Shown here one piece after another: positions 26,279 to 33,853 of a stretch of DNA of 64,000 nt (the first letter of the stretch is position 1; every line of letters starts with the position of its first letter). Position numbers and translations under genes: made by a program. The notes under the pieces are model-generated. The model saw nothing but the letters and a program-made list of their open reading frames with translations, was not told where the DNA came from and did no database searches. The DNA comes from Schistosoma haematobium (taxonomy: Eukaryota > Platyhelminthes > Trematoda > Strigeidida > Schistosomatidae). The stretch spans positions 5,410,950 through 5,474,949 of the forward strand of contig NC_067200.1 in the NCBI RefSeq assembly GCF_000699445.3, given 5' to 3'.

Positions 26279-29200
26279 CCAGTGTTACTGTTCACATAAT
26301 GATATCATCCAGTTTCATAGTTTAAAATGTTAGTTACCATAGTTATTGTTCAGTGCTCCCTTCATCGATGTTCTTCGAATTAACAATAATTCTCTTTTTT
26401 TATAGTACTGTTGTAAAGCTTTTGTCTGTCTGCCTGCCTGTTTATTTTTTAATGTAGTCAGCCTTGGGTTGGGATCATCATGAACAATCCAGTCATCATC
26501 CATCACAAGTGGACTATTCCAAAGGATTTGGTGGTAAATTCGGTCTACAGACAGATCGAGTTGATTCATCATCAGTTGGTTGGAATGATGTTAGTCAGAC
26601 AGAATCGCATCCATCACAATTGAAAGGTACATGCGTGTCTGTGATATAAGTTAGATTTGTTTACTTCTTGTGTTGATCCTCATATCTTTATTGACAGAAT
26701 ATGCAATGGTGTGTCCATATTTTCATGTTAGATGTCTTCAAAGCATTGCTGGGGTGTTGAATAGAACAACCGGATGGGTAATGCTAAAGTTTAGATGCAT
26801 GATACTAGACAGAGATGATAATTCACTTAATAAAACCATAAGTCTTCATTTACCGAAGTGGTCGGGACATATGTTACATATACCGAACAACTGCCCACCT
26901 CGACGCATGATGTTAGCTCTTGTAAGAGTAAGCTGGAAGAAAGGTATGTAAGGGTGACCAAACGAAGACTTGAAATCAGTTCATGTAATCACTAATCGGT
27001 GGTGTAAGCCGTGTTTGTAAATAGAAATCAATGGGTTGTGGTCTATGCGTTTATCGTGATCTTGAGTTATATTCCAGCTTAAAATCAACTACAGTAGTTC
27101 AAAAACAAATTCATCTTTCATTTTCATTCTAGATGTTCAGTCCCAGTTTTCCTTTATCTATATCTTTTCATTCTTCCTCTTCGAACTATATTCTTTATGC
27201 CTAGTTAATTTTACTCACTGCCATTTTTATCTTGATCTCTTTTACCAATCCTTTCGTTCGTCTCATTTTGTATATCTGTACAACTATATAGTACAGTATA
27301 AGAACTTGAGTTGACCCATTTGTGTAACAGATTTTTATGTTTATTCTATTTGACTAACTAATTAAATGTGTAGTCACAGTACAGGCGATGTGTAAAAAAT
27401 ATAACAACTTGAATTTCGTGTAATTCATCTCTGTTAATCATTTATAATGTTTAGTAAATTTGATAGTTGAAACGTTAATGAGTGACTTCTGGTCTAAATA
27501 TCATGCAACATTGTATACAACTTGATCAACATTTCAATAAGCGTTCGCGCCCTAGACCGAAGTTCCTGGATCCGAATTCCGCGTGAAGGATCGATCGTGG
27601 ATGTGCACTGATGAGGAGTCCCATTCGAGTACAAAACGGCCGTCCAGTGCCTCCCAGTTTTGAATGGTGGTCTAGCTTAGATCAACTCATGAATTTCCTT
27701 TTTATCTCTAACTATTTACCTTATTTCATCCCTCCCTCCTTACCCACAACATTACTAATCAACTTGATTTTAGCGTCTATTTTCAAACCAGACGGTAGTT
27801 TAAGTAATATACGTGCACGATTTGAACAGGGAATTAATCCGAATAATGTAAAGGATTCATCTGGTTTAACTATCGCTCAACAACGCGTTCTTGAAGAACA
27901 AACTCGATGGAATGCTGAACGTGAACAACAGCAACAACGCGAACAACAGGAAGATGAAGAACAATCCAGAGGAAAGTCAGGATCATCTGATACAGTTCAG
28001 TCGGTAAATAGGGATGTTTATTTCAATTTTTACTATTGATTTCATTAAGTTGAGTCCCTTCTTATTTTTTTAAAGATAAGTACTGACTTTTTGGTACAAT
28101 CTATTATATATGTATGTATACATATATTAACTCAGGTACAGGACATCACTCTAACTTGAAATATTTACGATTGAAGTGTTAAACAGATCACAGTTGATTG
28201 CCTATGTTTTGTTAATAAACTGATAATTATCGTGTGCTCACTAGTGACTAGCTTCAAGAGGTAATTCTCGGAGTTCTAGTGAGAAACCGTGACCAATGGA
28301 GTTCAGTCCGTGTCGGGTATAAAACAATTATCCACTGAAGACAACAGAAGATAGTCGCGCAGTATTGTAGATTGGTTGAAGTTAAACATTAACACTATTG
28401 GATGTCACTCTCAGTGGTTTAGAGAGAGGTTAAGCATTCGCACACAAGACCATAGGTCCCAAGTTTGATTCCTGTGTGTTGAATCATCGATATGCACTTC
28501 TGAGGAGTCCCATATTAGTACGAAATAGCTATCCAGTGATTCCAGGTTTTCCATCGTGATCTAGCTTTAATCAACACATTTTATCCATAAGTTTATATTA
28601 AACATGATTATCAGTATTGTACTATTTTCAAAACAAAATATGTGTAATATTTATGTTTTTTTTCTTTCACTTTCATTTTTGTTTGTTTGTTTCTCCAGGT
28701 ATCAAATAATTCTGTTTTTACTGATACTATTAAACCAATTAACAATAATACCATTCATGATCATAATTGGAATAAACAAGTTGACTCTGAAAATAACATG
28801 AAATCATTACATTCACAGGAATTTACAACTTTTGTTGAATCTAATCAATTTAATAATGATAAATATAATCAGTTAGAAGATAAGAATGAACCAAGAACTT
28901 CCAGTGAAAGTCATGTAAGTGTTTGTTTTTAATTTTTTCTTAAAGTTTATTTCAATGGTTGAGATCATGAGTTAATTGAAGCTAGACCACTATGAAAAAC
29001 CTGGTAGCACTGGATGGCCATTTCGTCCTATTGTGGGACTCCTCCGTGGCAATGTGCATCCACGATCCCGTCCGGCGTGATTCGAACCCAGAACCTATCG
29101 GTCTCGCGTGCGAGCGCTTAACCACTAGATCACTGAGCCGGTCGGAACCCAACGGTGTTAATGTCTAACTTCAATTGACTCATGATCTCAACCATTGAAA

Positions 29201-32200
29201 TTACTATAATATCCACAAAAAGCCCTTCTGATATTAAAGTTTATTCTCATATGATAACTAATTTTCTGTTAGTCATGTTGAAGGATTGATATTTATAGCA
29301 AATAATTTAACTTATCAATAGAATACAATTTAATATATAAATATGTTAGATAGGTTGGAAGTAGTCGAGAGGAAACTATCGACTTAAGTTTCATGTTAGC
29401 TATTATTCATCAATAACGTGAATGTACAGTCTTGTGAGCCAGCTGCTAATTCTTTATGGGACTTGAAGCCGAGTTGATCAGATCCCATGTTCTTAGATGT
29501 CACTACTGAACTGTTCTAATCGTTACTGACCTCTTATAAGACTGAGATATTTGTATTATTTGATCACTGAGTATTGATCAATATCATGTTTTTTCTAGTC
29601 TTTTATTACTTACTTACATACTTACGCCTGTTACCCACAATGGAGCATAGGCCACCGACCATCATTCTCCAACCCATTCTGTCCTGGGCCTTCCTTTCTA
29701 GTTCTATCCAATGTTTGTTCATTCTCATGTCTGTCCCCATTTCTCGACGTGATATGTTCTTTGGTCTTCCTCTTTTCCTTCGGCCTTGAGGATTCCATGT
29801 GAGGACTTGCCTTGTGGTGCAGTTGGATGCTTTCCTCAATGTGTGTCCTATCCACTTCCAGTGCTTCATCCTGATTTCTTCCTCCGCTGGGATCTTGTTT
29901 GTTCTCTCCCACAGTAGGTTGTTGCTGATAGTATCTGGTCAACGGATCCGAAGTATTTTGCGTAGAGAGCTGTTAATAAACACCTGTATCTTCCGGGTGA
30001 TATCTTTCGTAGTTCTCCAGGTTTCCGCCCCATACAGTAGAACTGTCTTTTATAGTACTTATCAAATTATTTACAATGCAGTCACTAGTCTAACTTATTT
30101 GATATCATGTGCGCTAAAGGATTAGATAAAGAAAAGACATTAGCCACTGCTTAATGGTCAATTCCTGTTCATATACATGTATAATGAATCCTACGGAGGA
30201 GGAAGTCAGTACCAACCTTAAATAAATTGATAGTAAATGTCCTTGACTGTGATCACGAGGTGTGTGGTACAGGTTAAATATTGCATGTATGTATGTGTGT
30301 GAAGGAATATCTATTCAGTTAATAGCTCGGATATACCTTGTTGGCCAATGCCAACTAGTATGTAACTTGAGTCTAGAACATGGTATCAACTGTCTTTAAT
30401 CATCGAACACATGTTAACAGTGTATACACTAGACTGTTCAACCATACTTTCACGTAGAATAGCAGCTCAAAAGTCATATCATACAGTATTAGGTAAATAA
30501 TCAATATCACTCTTAGAGTTAAGTAATACTGCTAATAGTATTAGTAGCAAATGAGAACAAATGCAACATTTACAAAATAAATTGAGCCAATTATGAGAAA
30601 TATTACATTTAACAAAGTGGGTGCCCCTTCCACTTACACATAAATGAACATAGACTAGCAGTTAAGCAACAATAATATACTACCAATGATGTCAATGGAT
30701 GGAAAAAACCATGGGGATGAATTCGATTGGTGAAAAGTCAACATATTAGGCAGAAGAAACTTCAAGAATGCCAGAGAATCTCTAGAAGCATGGGATTCAA
30801 ATCAATTATCAATAAACAGACACATCGAAATCGATCTAATCTATAAAATCATATGGAAGAAATCAGTGAGTCACTAGGCCAGAGGTCAACCAATAAAATC
30901 AGTCAAGGTGAGTACATTGACAAATAAAAACAACATGACTTACGAAGATAGCTAATTACGGACATGGTCGTTGGAATGAAGCGATACAACACTTGTGGAC
31001 TGACTGGAAAGCTCACTTCTGCATGAGGTAGATGCTGAAAATATTGCTCAGAAAACTCAACACTACCAATTTTGGAAACCTTTATTTATCAGTTATGAAG
31101 TGACTTTTGACTGACATAACTTTCAAATTTGTCATTCGCTCTTTACCACAATTAGTCAAGGTCGGCTCTACATGCAGGAATATTACATCAAACAAAACAC
31201 CTACATATATAAACATGAGAAAATTCTGCCATCGTATTCACACACTCCATGCATCCATATGCCTTCAAGGTCACTGTCCGTATGTAGTGCTCAAGTTGAT
31301 CAAAGCTGAGAGCTATTCATCAGTATTAATCAATACATGCCCCCAAATGCCCTGGTACGGCCAAGGGTGAGGAGAGTCAGCTCTCACATGGCCACGCGTA
31401 TGCTGCCATTACCAAGAAAGTCCTACTCACTACCTTCTCGCGGCACCGGTGTTGTTTACAGAATTGAGAGGAGTAAGAGCGAATGTCCGGCACTTTAACC
31501 GGTTTGGTGGGTACGGATGATACACCTAGGGAAGTTGAGAATCCCTGATTCCAACCCAATGGTGTACATGGACTCCAGGATCCTGAAGGAATAAATGGAT
31601 TATGAACCTATTGTTGGTCATCTGCTACCACGGGACTCCATCTCCTTGCGTTGCTCCACTACCGTGTGGATTAGACCTCTAGGTCAAAGGCTCGGGGAGT
31701 GGGGCTGCCTAAGATACCTATTTGATTCGGTCTGGGCACTCGAGGAATATTCCAGCCTTAACACAAATCGAATGATTTGTGTGGCGCATATGTATTTGGT
31801 GCCTCCTTGTACCAATATCTATGTGTTCAAATAAAATTAAAATGAAAAGTGGCGCATATATCTTTGATGCCTCGTTGTACCAATGTTTGTGTTTAAATGA
31901 ATAATTCAATACATATTAAATTTTGATTGGAATTGAGCCAATTAATCAGTCTCTTGTCCACCTGTCACTAGTACTGACACTGATTTCGAAGTATTTTTCT
32001 TAATGTAAGGTGATGTTTATTTTTTCGTTTGTTTCATATAGGTACATGATAACCCTGTCGCCAGTGATGATCAAGTTCCTGAAATGTTTACGGTAACCGC
32101 TATGTATGATTATGAAGCCGGTAAGCAATGCTGATCCATTTGTCTGAATATATATATAGTCATTATAAGTCGTGTTAAACGTCAGTTGTTGACAGTATAG

Positions 32201-33853
32201 ACTCTTGTCTTCATTTATTTACATTTACTTGTTACTCATCTATACAGAATATTTGTAGATTTAAAAAGAAACTATTGTTTACTTATCGATTATAAATCAT
32301 GGATCTTTCACTAGCTTGAAGTTTGTACCATTACTTATAAATAAGCTAATATAATCCATCTATCATCCCTTTACAGGACCCAAATTGTTAGATAGCTACA
32401 TTGTCTATCTTAACCAGTGACAATTTTTGTTTCATTCTAAGGGGTGGGGGGAAGTGTTTTACTCATAAATATTATACTTGTTGATCACTGCTTATTTGTT
32501 GAAATTCCCGTAGATCTCCAAATCACAAATCAGTTAATTAATGAATCGTAGCTAATTTCAATATTATTCATTAGTAAAAATGAAAAAAATTTCATTTGTT
32601 TAGCATGATAATCCTTCTTTTTTGCTTCAACTTTTTTCGAGCAAATATCTTTTTGACCAACCTAAGATATCTATACATAAATTGGAGGGCTCTATCTGTG
32701 TGTACTAAGCGTGGTTTAATCGTACAGCTTTCACTGATTGCCTTTCTAGACAACAATATCATCAGTAGTGTACAAGATCCAGATAAAGAGAATTAACCTA
32801 TGAAATCTTCTTGATAAGTAATAGACTAACACCTTGCTTTTGTTAAAAATTGAGATCCGAGATCCATTAGTTTACAGGTATAATTCCAATCACTTTGCGA
32901 CACCGCTTGACAATCTCCCATTGCCTTACACACTCTGACGTGATTGAATTCTACTTGTCACAACTTCTTTCTGGAACTCTTAAAATTTCGTCCTTTGGGT
33001 ACTGGTGAGCACATAGTTATTGCTACTGTAGGGAGGCCTAGAGGTTAGGTGCTTGCTGCGAGACTTGGATTCAATCCCTGGTGCATTTTCAATGGTTGTC
33101 TGGTTTAAATCAGTCCATAATGTAAAACTACAAAACTCAACAACCTATACAAACCCCCTCTTTATTAATGACAATCAATGATTGGTAGTTTAGGTGATAA
33201 AATCGAAAGCACCAGTCAACACTCAGCGAAAAAACACTTAAAGTTGACTAATCCGATTTGGTCGGATGGATAGAAGTTACCTCAAATGATAAGGAAATAT
33301 TGCTTAGTTTAAATTATGGACTGGTCTTAGCTAGACGACTATTGGAAACCTGACAGCACTGAAAGACCATTTCTTTATAGTAAAATACTCCCCAGTAATG
33401 CGTATCAAGTCAAGGATCTTCAGTCATGCTCGAGGACACTTCACGTATAGACCATAAGAATGTATTTGTCTGACAATCATCTAAGGAAATATAGGAAAGG
33501 GAGTTATTCGAAAAATGTTGGTTACTCATAAGTAGTATGGTTGAAGTTATACGACTTTCACACTTCACTTTTGATAGTTAAAATTCGAAATTTATCTAAC
33601 GAGAAGTATACTACTTCCCAACCTCGTTCAATCATTTCTCATTGATACTTATTTAACAATTTACTTATAATTGTTTATCTATATTCTTTTCAAATCTCTT
33701 TCTTTCTTTTTACATTAAGCTGAAAATGATGAATTGACATTTAAAGCTGGTGAAATAATTACAGAGGTTGAAAAAATTGATGCAGGCTGGTGGAAAGGTG
33801 TTTGTCGTAATAAAGTTGGTCTATTTCCTGCTAACTATGTCAAATTAGAATGA
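12685..33853 (+). CDS. CTTN: cortactin gene, ten coding exons (whole span)
   Basis: Cortactin is a cortical actin scaffold: its N-terminal acidic region binds Arp2/3, its 37-residue repeats bind F-actin, and its SH3 domain recruits partners such as dynamin and WASP-family regulators. I joined ten exons by GT/AG boundaries and phase; together they give 1299 nt, 432 residues plus TGA. Order: acidic motif DDEW at residues 8-11, a conserved segment ([16 protein letters not shown]), a lead-in repeat ending about residue 83, repeats at 84-120, 121-157 and 158-194, a half repeat to about 213, the S-N-I-R-A-R-F segment and a Gln/Glu-rich helical stretch to about 290, an Asn-rich linker (291-362), then an SH3 domain (about 377-432) with ALYDY-like [12 protein letters not shown] and FPANYV. 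Vertebrate cortactin is about 550 residues with 6.5 repeats, so this is a short form. A missed small exon or alternative splicing cannot be excluded. Its nearest neighbour, NAV, converges on it. Confidence 0.93.
12801..12874 (+). CDS. CTTN: cortactin coding exon 2
   Basis: Begins after a TATAG acceptor and ends GA|GTAAGT, phase 2. It encodes [20 protein letters not shown], nearly identical to the conserved segment after the acidic motif in cortactin and HS1. The intron to exon 1 is only 62 bp, a typical small 5' intron of schistosome genes. Confidence 0.93.
13200..13640. repeat. tRNA-like SINE-type repeat, old copy
   Basis: Resembles 8770-8900 at its left (CTACTTCGG, GCAGTCGGGTAGCATTGA). Its right half (AAAATAGGGATTCCTGTCAA, then GTACCTACAGC) resembles the reverse-strand-independent stretch at 61110-61150. 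Family not identified. It lies in the cortactin intron between exons 2 and 3. Confidence 0.35.
14040..14508 (-). repeat. repeat family D copy with (TA)n end
   Basis: The complement matches 15850-16310 and 51150-51540. Shared landmarks are a T-A-T-A-A-A-like box after GTCTGGTCTG, a GTGCTAG stretch and a CATAAGCTTTCATTTGAC start. It begins next to a (TA)n tract. The TATA-like box and roughly fixed length (400-480 bp) suggest an LTR or promoter-bearing element, but no family is recognised. Confidence 0.5.
14463..14508. repeat. (TA)n microsatellite
   Basis: About 46 bp of alternating T and A, about 97 bp upstream of cortactin exon 3. Confidence 0.97.
14605..14725 (+). CDS. CTTN: cortactin coding exon 3 (start of repeat region)
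   Basis: Acceptor AAAAG follows a pyrimidine-rich stretch; the donor is AAG|GTTTTT, phase 0. The 121 nt complete the phase-2 codon of exon 2. It encodes [17 protein letters not shown] and then a lead-in repeat core, [17 protein letters not shown], matching the first repeat of cortactin. A long (TA)n tract lies about 97 bp upstream. Confidence 0.92.
14830..15045. mobile_element. Sm-alpha-type SINE, rearranged inverted copy
   Basis: Starts with the complement of the Sm-alpha tail (TTGATCAGTCTCTCTTATTGG region), then the complement of the hammerhead 3' half (ATCCAGGACGCTCGTTTCAT). It switches at about 14993 to a plus-strand cleavage-side sequence (GCGCGTCCTGTATTC). The catalytic C-T-G-A-N-G-A is lost at the switch. 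Another inverted-dimer derivative. Confidence 0.7.
15370..15790. repeat. inverted pair of a tRNA-related repeat
   Basis: The minus strand at about 15520-15370 contains CCCGGATAGCTCAGCAGTAA and an A-T-C-G-A-A box. The plus strand at about 15635-15775 carries a related stretch (TCAGTGGTAACCTCTTTGAC, then CAATCGAATACACC, then AGCATGAAACCTAGAT). The two face each other around 15600. It looks like a tRNA-derived SINE in head-to-head arrangement; the family is not identified. The 130-codon open frame across it is a by-product. Confidence 0.45.
15850..16310 (+). repeat. repeat family D copy
   Basis: Plus-orientation copy of the repeat at 14508-14040 and 51150-51540, with TATATAAACCCAGTATATCT and ACTCAGCTGGACGGGCCAGG in place of the equivalent diverged blocks. 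It contains a TATA-like box and AATAAA. Function unknown. Confidence 0.5.
16330..16560 (+). mobile_element. short RTE-like fragment
   Basis: Contains ACCTCGACGGGTGATGTTAA and CTAGTATAGGAAGAG, matching the region encoding the P-R-R-A-M segment of the RTE-like ORF (compare 26899-26940). Too diverged to translate. Confidence 0.45.
16827..20825 (-). mobile_element. near full-length RTE-like non-LTR retrotransposon
   Basis: About 4.0 kb, in the cortactin intron between exons 3 and 4. One long frame on the minus strand (20435-17157) encodes an apurinic-type endonuclease followed by a reverse transcriptase. It ends in about 330 bp of 3' UTR and a tandem A-C-T-G tail (16827-16842 on the plus strand). 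Several 5'-truncated copies of its 3' end lie elsewhere (9430, 10690, 25030, 26700, 50520). The 5' limit is uncertain because a plus-strand 3'-end remnant abuts it at 20840-20930. Flatworm RTE (SR2-like) is my best guess for clade. Confidence 0.85.
17157..20435 (-). pseudogene. endonuclease-reverse transcriptase ORF with three nonsense codons
   Basis: Reads in a single frame over 1093 codons, interrupted only by TGA at 20030-20028, TAA at 18371-18369 and TGA at 17789-17787. Endonuclease: [32 protein letters not shown] and a C-terminal S-D-H-A-L-V. Reverse transcriptase: [41 protein letters not shown] (block A), [14 protein letters not shown] (block B), [11 protein letters not shown] (block C; YADD changed to YAGD). 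The C-terminal domain has [11 protein letters not shown] and the [10 protein letters not shown] motif. The Asp-to-Gly change at the catalytic site, as well as the stops, makes the copy inactive, though it must be fairly recent. Confidence 0.9.
20835..20930 (+). mobile_element. remnant 3' end of RTE-like element on the opposite strand
   Basis: Reads GTCAACTTGAACTGATACAC, ATGCCAGGTTCTACA and a T-G-A-C-T-G-G-C-T-G-G-T-T tail, a decayed version of the family 3' end seen at 9780-9845. It lies directly against the 5' end of the minus-strand copy, so one copy probably inserted next to or into the other. Confidence 0.6.
20977..21087 (+). CDS. CTTN: cortactin exon 4: one 37-residue actin-binding repeat
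   Basis: Exactly 111 bp, phase 0 to 0, TTTTAG acceptor and AAA|GTAAGT donor. It encodes one whole cortactin repeat, starting SAVDWNHIE and ending [10 protein letters not shown]. One repeat per symmetrical exon makes repeats easy to gain, lose or skip without a frame shift. Confidence 0.95.
21200..21395. mobile_element. Sm-alpha-type SINE, inverted dimer
   Basis: The minus hammerhead (about 21260-21208) has an intact C-T-G-A-C-G-A and GAAA, but stem II and the cleavage site are broken. The plus hammerhead (about 21340-21390) has C-T-G-A-C-A-A, with essential G8 changed. Both share stem-loop CCCTAAATAGG or CCCAAATATAG. Neither looks active. Confidence 0.7.
21640..21800. mobile_element. hammerhead SINE family B copy (decayed)
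   Basis: A minus fragment (CTCTTCAGCAGTGTGCATCC) is joined to a plus fragment (TTGAGGAGTCCCATACTAGG, then ACGAAACGGCCGCCCATTGC). The first core base is T and the cleavage triplet is GCC, so it is inactive. It ends with the family tail ACATTGATCACTTCATAATC. Confidence 0.7.
22100..23240 (-). mobile_element. second Penelope-like family, RT and GIY-YIG fragment
   Basis: On the minus strand: [20 protein letters not shown] (23050-22996), a YVDD-region remnant near 22985, [20 protein letters not shown] (about 22930-22860), [20 protein letters not shown] (22740-22670), then IYQFNCSCG (about 22450-22425), the GIY start, and [13 protein letters not shown] followed by [10 protein letters not shown] (22290-22180). 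These are Penelope RT and GIY-YIG blocks, but they differ from the element at 5105-6975. Frames are broken. Confidence 0.75.
23290..24690 (-). mobile_element. gypsy-like LTR retrotransposon pol fragment
   Basis: On the minus strand: an RT remnant ([19 protein letters not shown], about 24620-24560); RNase H ([20 protein letters not shown] about 24390-24330, then [11 protein letters not shown] about 24280-24250); integrase core 23790-23300 with [31 protein letters not shown], then NGINHVLTS and NGQVER, that is D-D-35-E with the second Asp position read as N-N-G-T-Q-F. No LTRs recognised. The order RT-RNase H-IN is the Ty3/gypsy order. It is disrupted by frameshifts and lies inside the cortactin intron between exons 4 and 5. 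Confidence 0.85.
24827..24937 (+). CDS. CTTN: cortactin exon 5: one 37-residue actin-binding repeat
   Basis: Again exactly 111 bp, phase 0 to 0, donor AAG|GTAAAT. It encodes a repeat starting SSVGWDHKE, through [15 protein letters not shown], to TDRQDK. It is the most vertebrate-like repeat in this gene. Confidence 0.95.
25030..25965 (+). mobile_element. RTE-like element, 5'-truncated 3' part
   Basis: Encodes [20 protein letters not shown], then [20 protein letters not shown], the C-terminal domain of the 20435-17157 ORF. A stop at 25294 and frameshifts follow. It ends at the GGTCCTACGTTGTAG...CTGACTGACTGA tail (about 25950-25965). It lies 93 bp downstream of cortactin exon 5. Confidence 0.85.
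26165..26222 (-). mobile_element. truncated Sm-alpha hammerhead
   Basis: The complement reads TGATAAGTCTCAAATACGAT, GAAAC, AGCTGTCCTAGGTTC. The 5' stem I strand is replaced by a (TA)n tract that starts exactly at the core, so the ribozyme is cut off. Confidence 0.65.
26223..26276. repeat. (AT)n microsatellite
   Basis: About 54 bp of AT repeats, directly joined to the truncated hammerhead SINE and about 180 bp upstream of cortactin exon 6. Confidence 0.97.
26458..26626 (+). CDS. CTTN: cortactin exon 6: last full repeat plus a half repeat
   Basis: Acceptor AATGTAG, donor AAAG|GTACAT, 169 bp, ends in phase 1. It encodes a repeat SALGWDHHE to LQTDRVDS, then a partial repeat [17 protein letters not shown]. 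Vertebrate cortactin also ends its repeat array with a half repeat. Confidence 0.94.
26700..27090 (+). mobile_element. RTE-like fragment
   Basis: The plus strand reads [20 protein letters not shown], then [14 protein letters not shown], the [15 protein letters not shown] segment of the RTE-like ORF, then non-coding remnants. It lies just downstream of cortactin exon 6. Confidence 0.75.
27540..27700 (+). mobile_element. hammerhead SINE family B copy (decayed)
   Basis: Reads GATCGTGGATGTGCACTGAT, GAGGAGTCCCATTCGAGTAC, AAAACGGCCGTCCAGTGC. The core C is A and the GAAA box is lost, while the stem I arms GCACTG and CAGTGC are kept. It ends 74 bp before cortactin exon 7. Confidence 0.75.
27774..28003 (+). 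CDS. CTTN: cortactin exon 7: helical Gln/Glu-rich region
   Basis: Acceptor TTTTAG, donor TCG|GTAAAT, 230 bp, phase 1 in and phase 0 out. It encodes [10 protein letters not shown], equivalent to the start of the cortactin helical region, then a Gln/Glu/Arg-rich stretch (ERE with Q runs) expected to form an alpha helix. Confidence 0.92.
28255..28585 (+). mobile_element. hammerhead SINE family B, composite copy
   Basis: Linker (CGCGCAGTATTGTAGATTGG), tRNA-like head (GGTTTAGAGAGAGGTTAAGC with a degraded box B near 28463), hammerhead (28489-28545) and tail. It lies in the cortactin intron between exons 7 and 8, in the sense direction. Confidence 0.75.
28489..28545 (+). ncRNA. hammerhead ribozyme, mostly intact
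   Basis: Core CTGAGGA and GAAA are intact. Stem II G-T-C-C / G-T-A-C has one mismatch. The cleavage triplet is A-T-C before C-A-G-T-G. Stem I arm GCACTT against CAGTGA has one mismatch beside the core. Activity is uncertain. Sense to cortactin, about 155 bp upstream of exon 8. Confidence 0.6.
28699..28914 (+). CDS. CTTN: cortactin exon 8: low-complexity linker
   Basis: Acceptor CTCCAG, donor CAT|GTAAGT, 216 bp, phase 0 to 0. It encodes an Asn/Gln/Asp-rich linker ([17 protein letters not shown] and on) occupying the place of the vertebrate Pro-rich and tyrosine-phosphorylated linker. No Pro-rich cluster is seen. The linker is poorly conserved in the family, so the assignment rests on frame, splice sites and position. 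Confidence 0.82.
28975..29240 (-). mobile_element. hammerhead SINE family B, full head
   Basis: The complement has the tRNA-like head (GAGCGCTTAACCACTAGATC in plus orientation) with box B as ATTCGAACCCAG, then the hammerhead region with core C-G-G-A-G-G-A (essential U4 changed). It starts 60 bp after cortactin exon 8. Confidence 0.75.
29600..30050 (-). mobile_element. non-LTR family B 3' end
   Basis: The complement encodes [35 protein letters not shown] and [17 protein letters not shown], ending in the (TAAG)n tail (TTACTTACTTACATACTTAC at 29607). In the cortactin intron between exons 8 and 9. Confidence 0.82.
30130..31330. other. cortactin intron 8 sequence, nothing recognised
   Basis: AT-rich. 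30650-31330 has a slightly more balanced composition and may be an old retroelement, but no protein motif survives. Confidence 0.4.
31335..31850 (+). mobile_element. ~500 bp non-autonomous element (family C)
   Basis: Begins CCCCCAAATGCCCTGG-like sequence and G-G-A-G-A-G-T-C-A-G-C-T-C-T-C, has G-C-rich blocks (CTTCTCGCGGCACCGGTG) and ends TGTACCAATATCTATGTG, CAAATAAAATTAAAA. The same unit recurs at 42455-42968 and 44235-44760 (minus) and 47845-48220 (plus, 5'-truncated). It has no coding potential. An A-rich end and 5' truncation suggest retroposition. Confidence 0.75.
32042..32120 (+). CDS. CTTN: cortactin exon 9: start of SH3 domain
   Basis: Acceptor ATATAG, donor GCCG|GTAAGC, 79 bp, phase 0 in and phase 1 out. 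It encodes a short acidic stretch and then [11 protein letters not shown], the first strand of the SH3 domain with the A-x-Y-D-Y signature. Confidence 0.93.
33010..33430. repeat. decayed hammerhead SINE remnants
   Basis: 33025-33125: tRNA-like head (GGGAGGCCTAGAGGTTAGGT with GATTCAATCCC as box B). 33345-33425: complement of a hammerhead region (GGAAACCTGACAGCACTGAA). Both are too eroded for a catalytic core. Confidence 0.5.
33720..33853 (+). CDS. CTTN: cortactin exon 10: SH3 domain and stop
   Basis: Acceptor TTAAG, 134 bp including TGA. It encodes [16 protein letters not shown], then GWWKGVC and [11 protein letters not shown], the RT loop, the conserved W-W and the P-x-N-Y of an SH3 peptide-binding face. 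All ligand-contacting positions I can recognise are present. No canonical AATAAA was noticed within the first 500 bp downstream. Confidence 0.95.
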
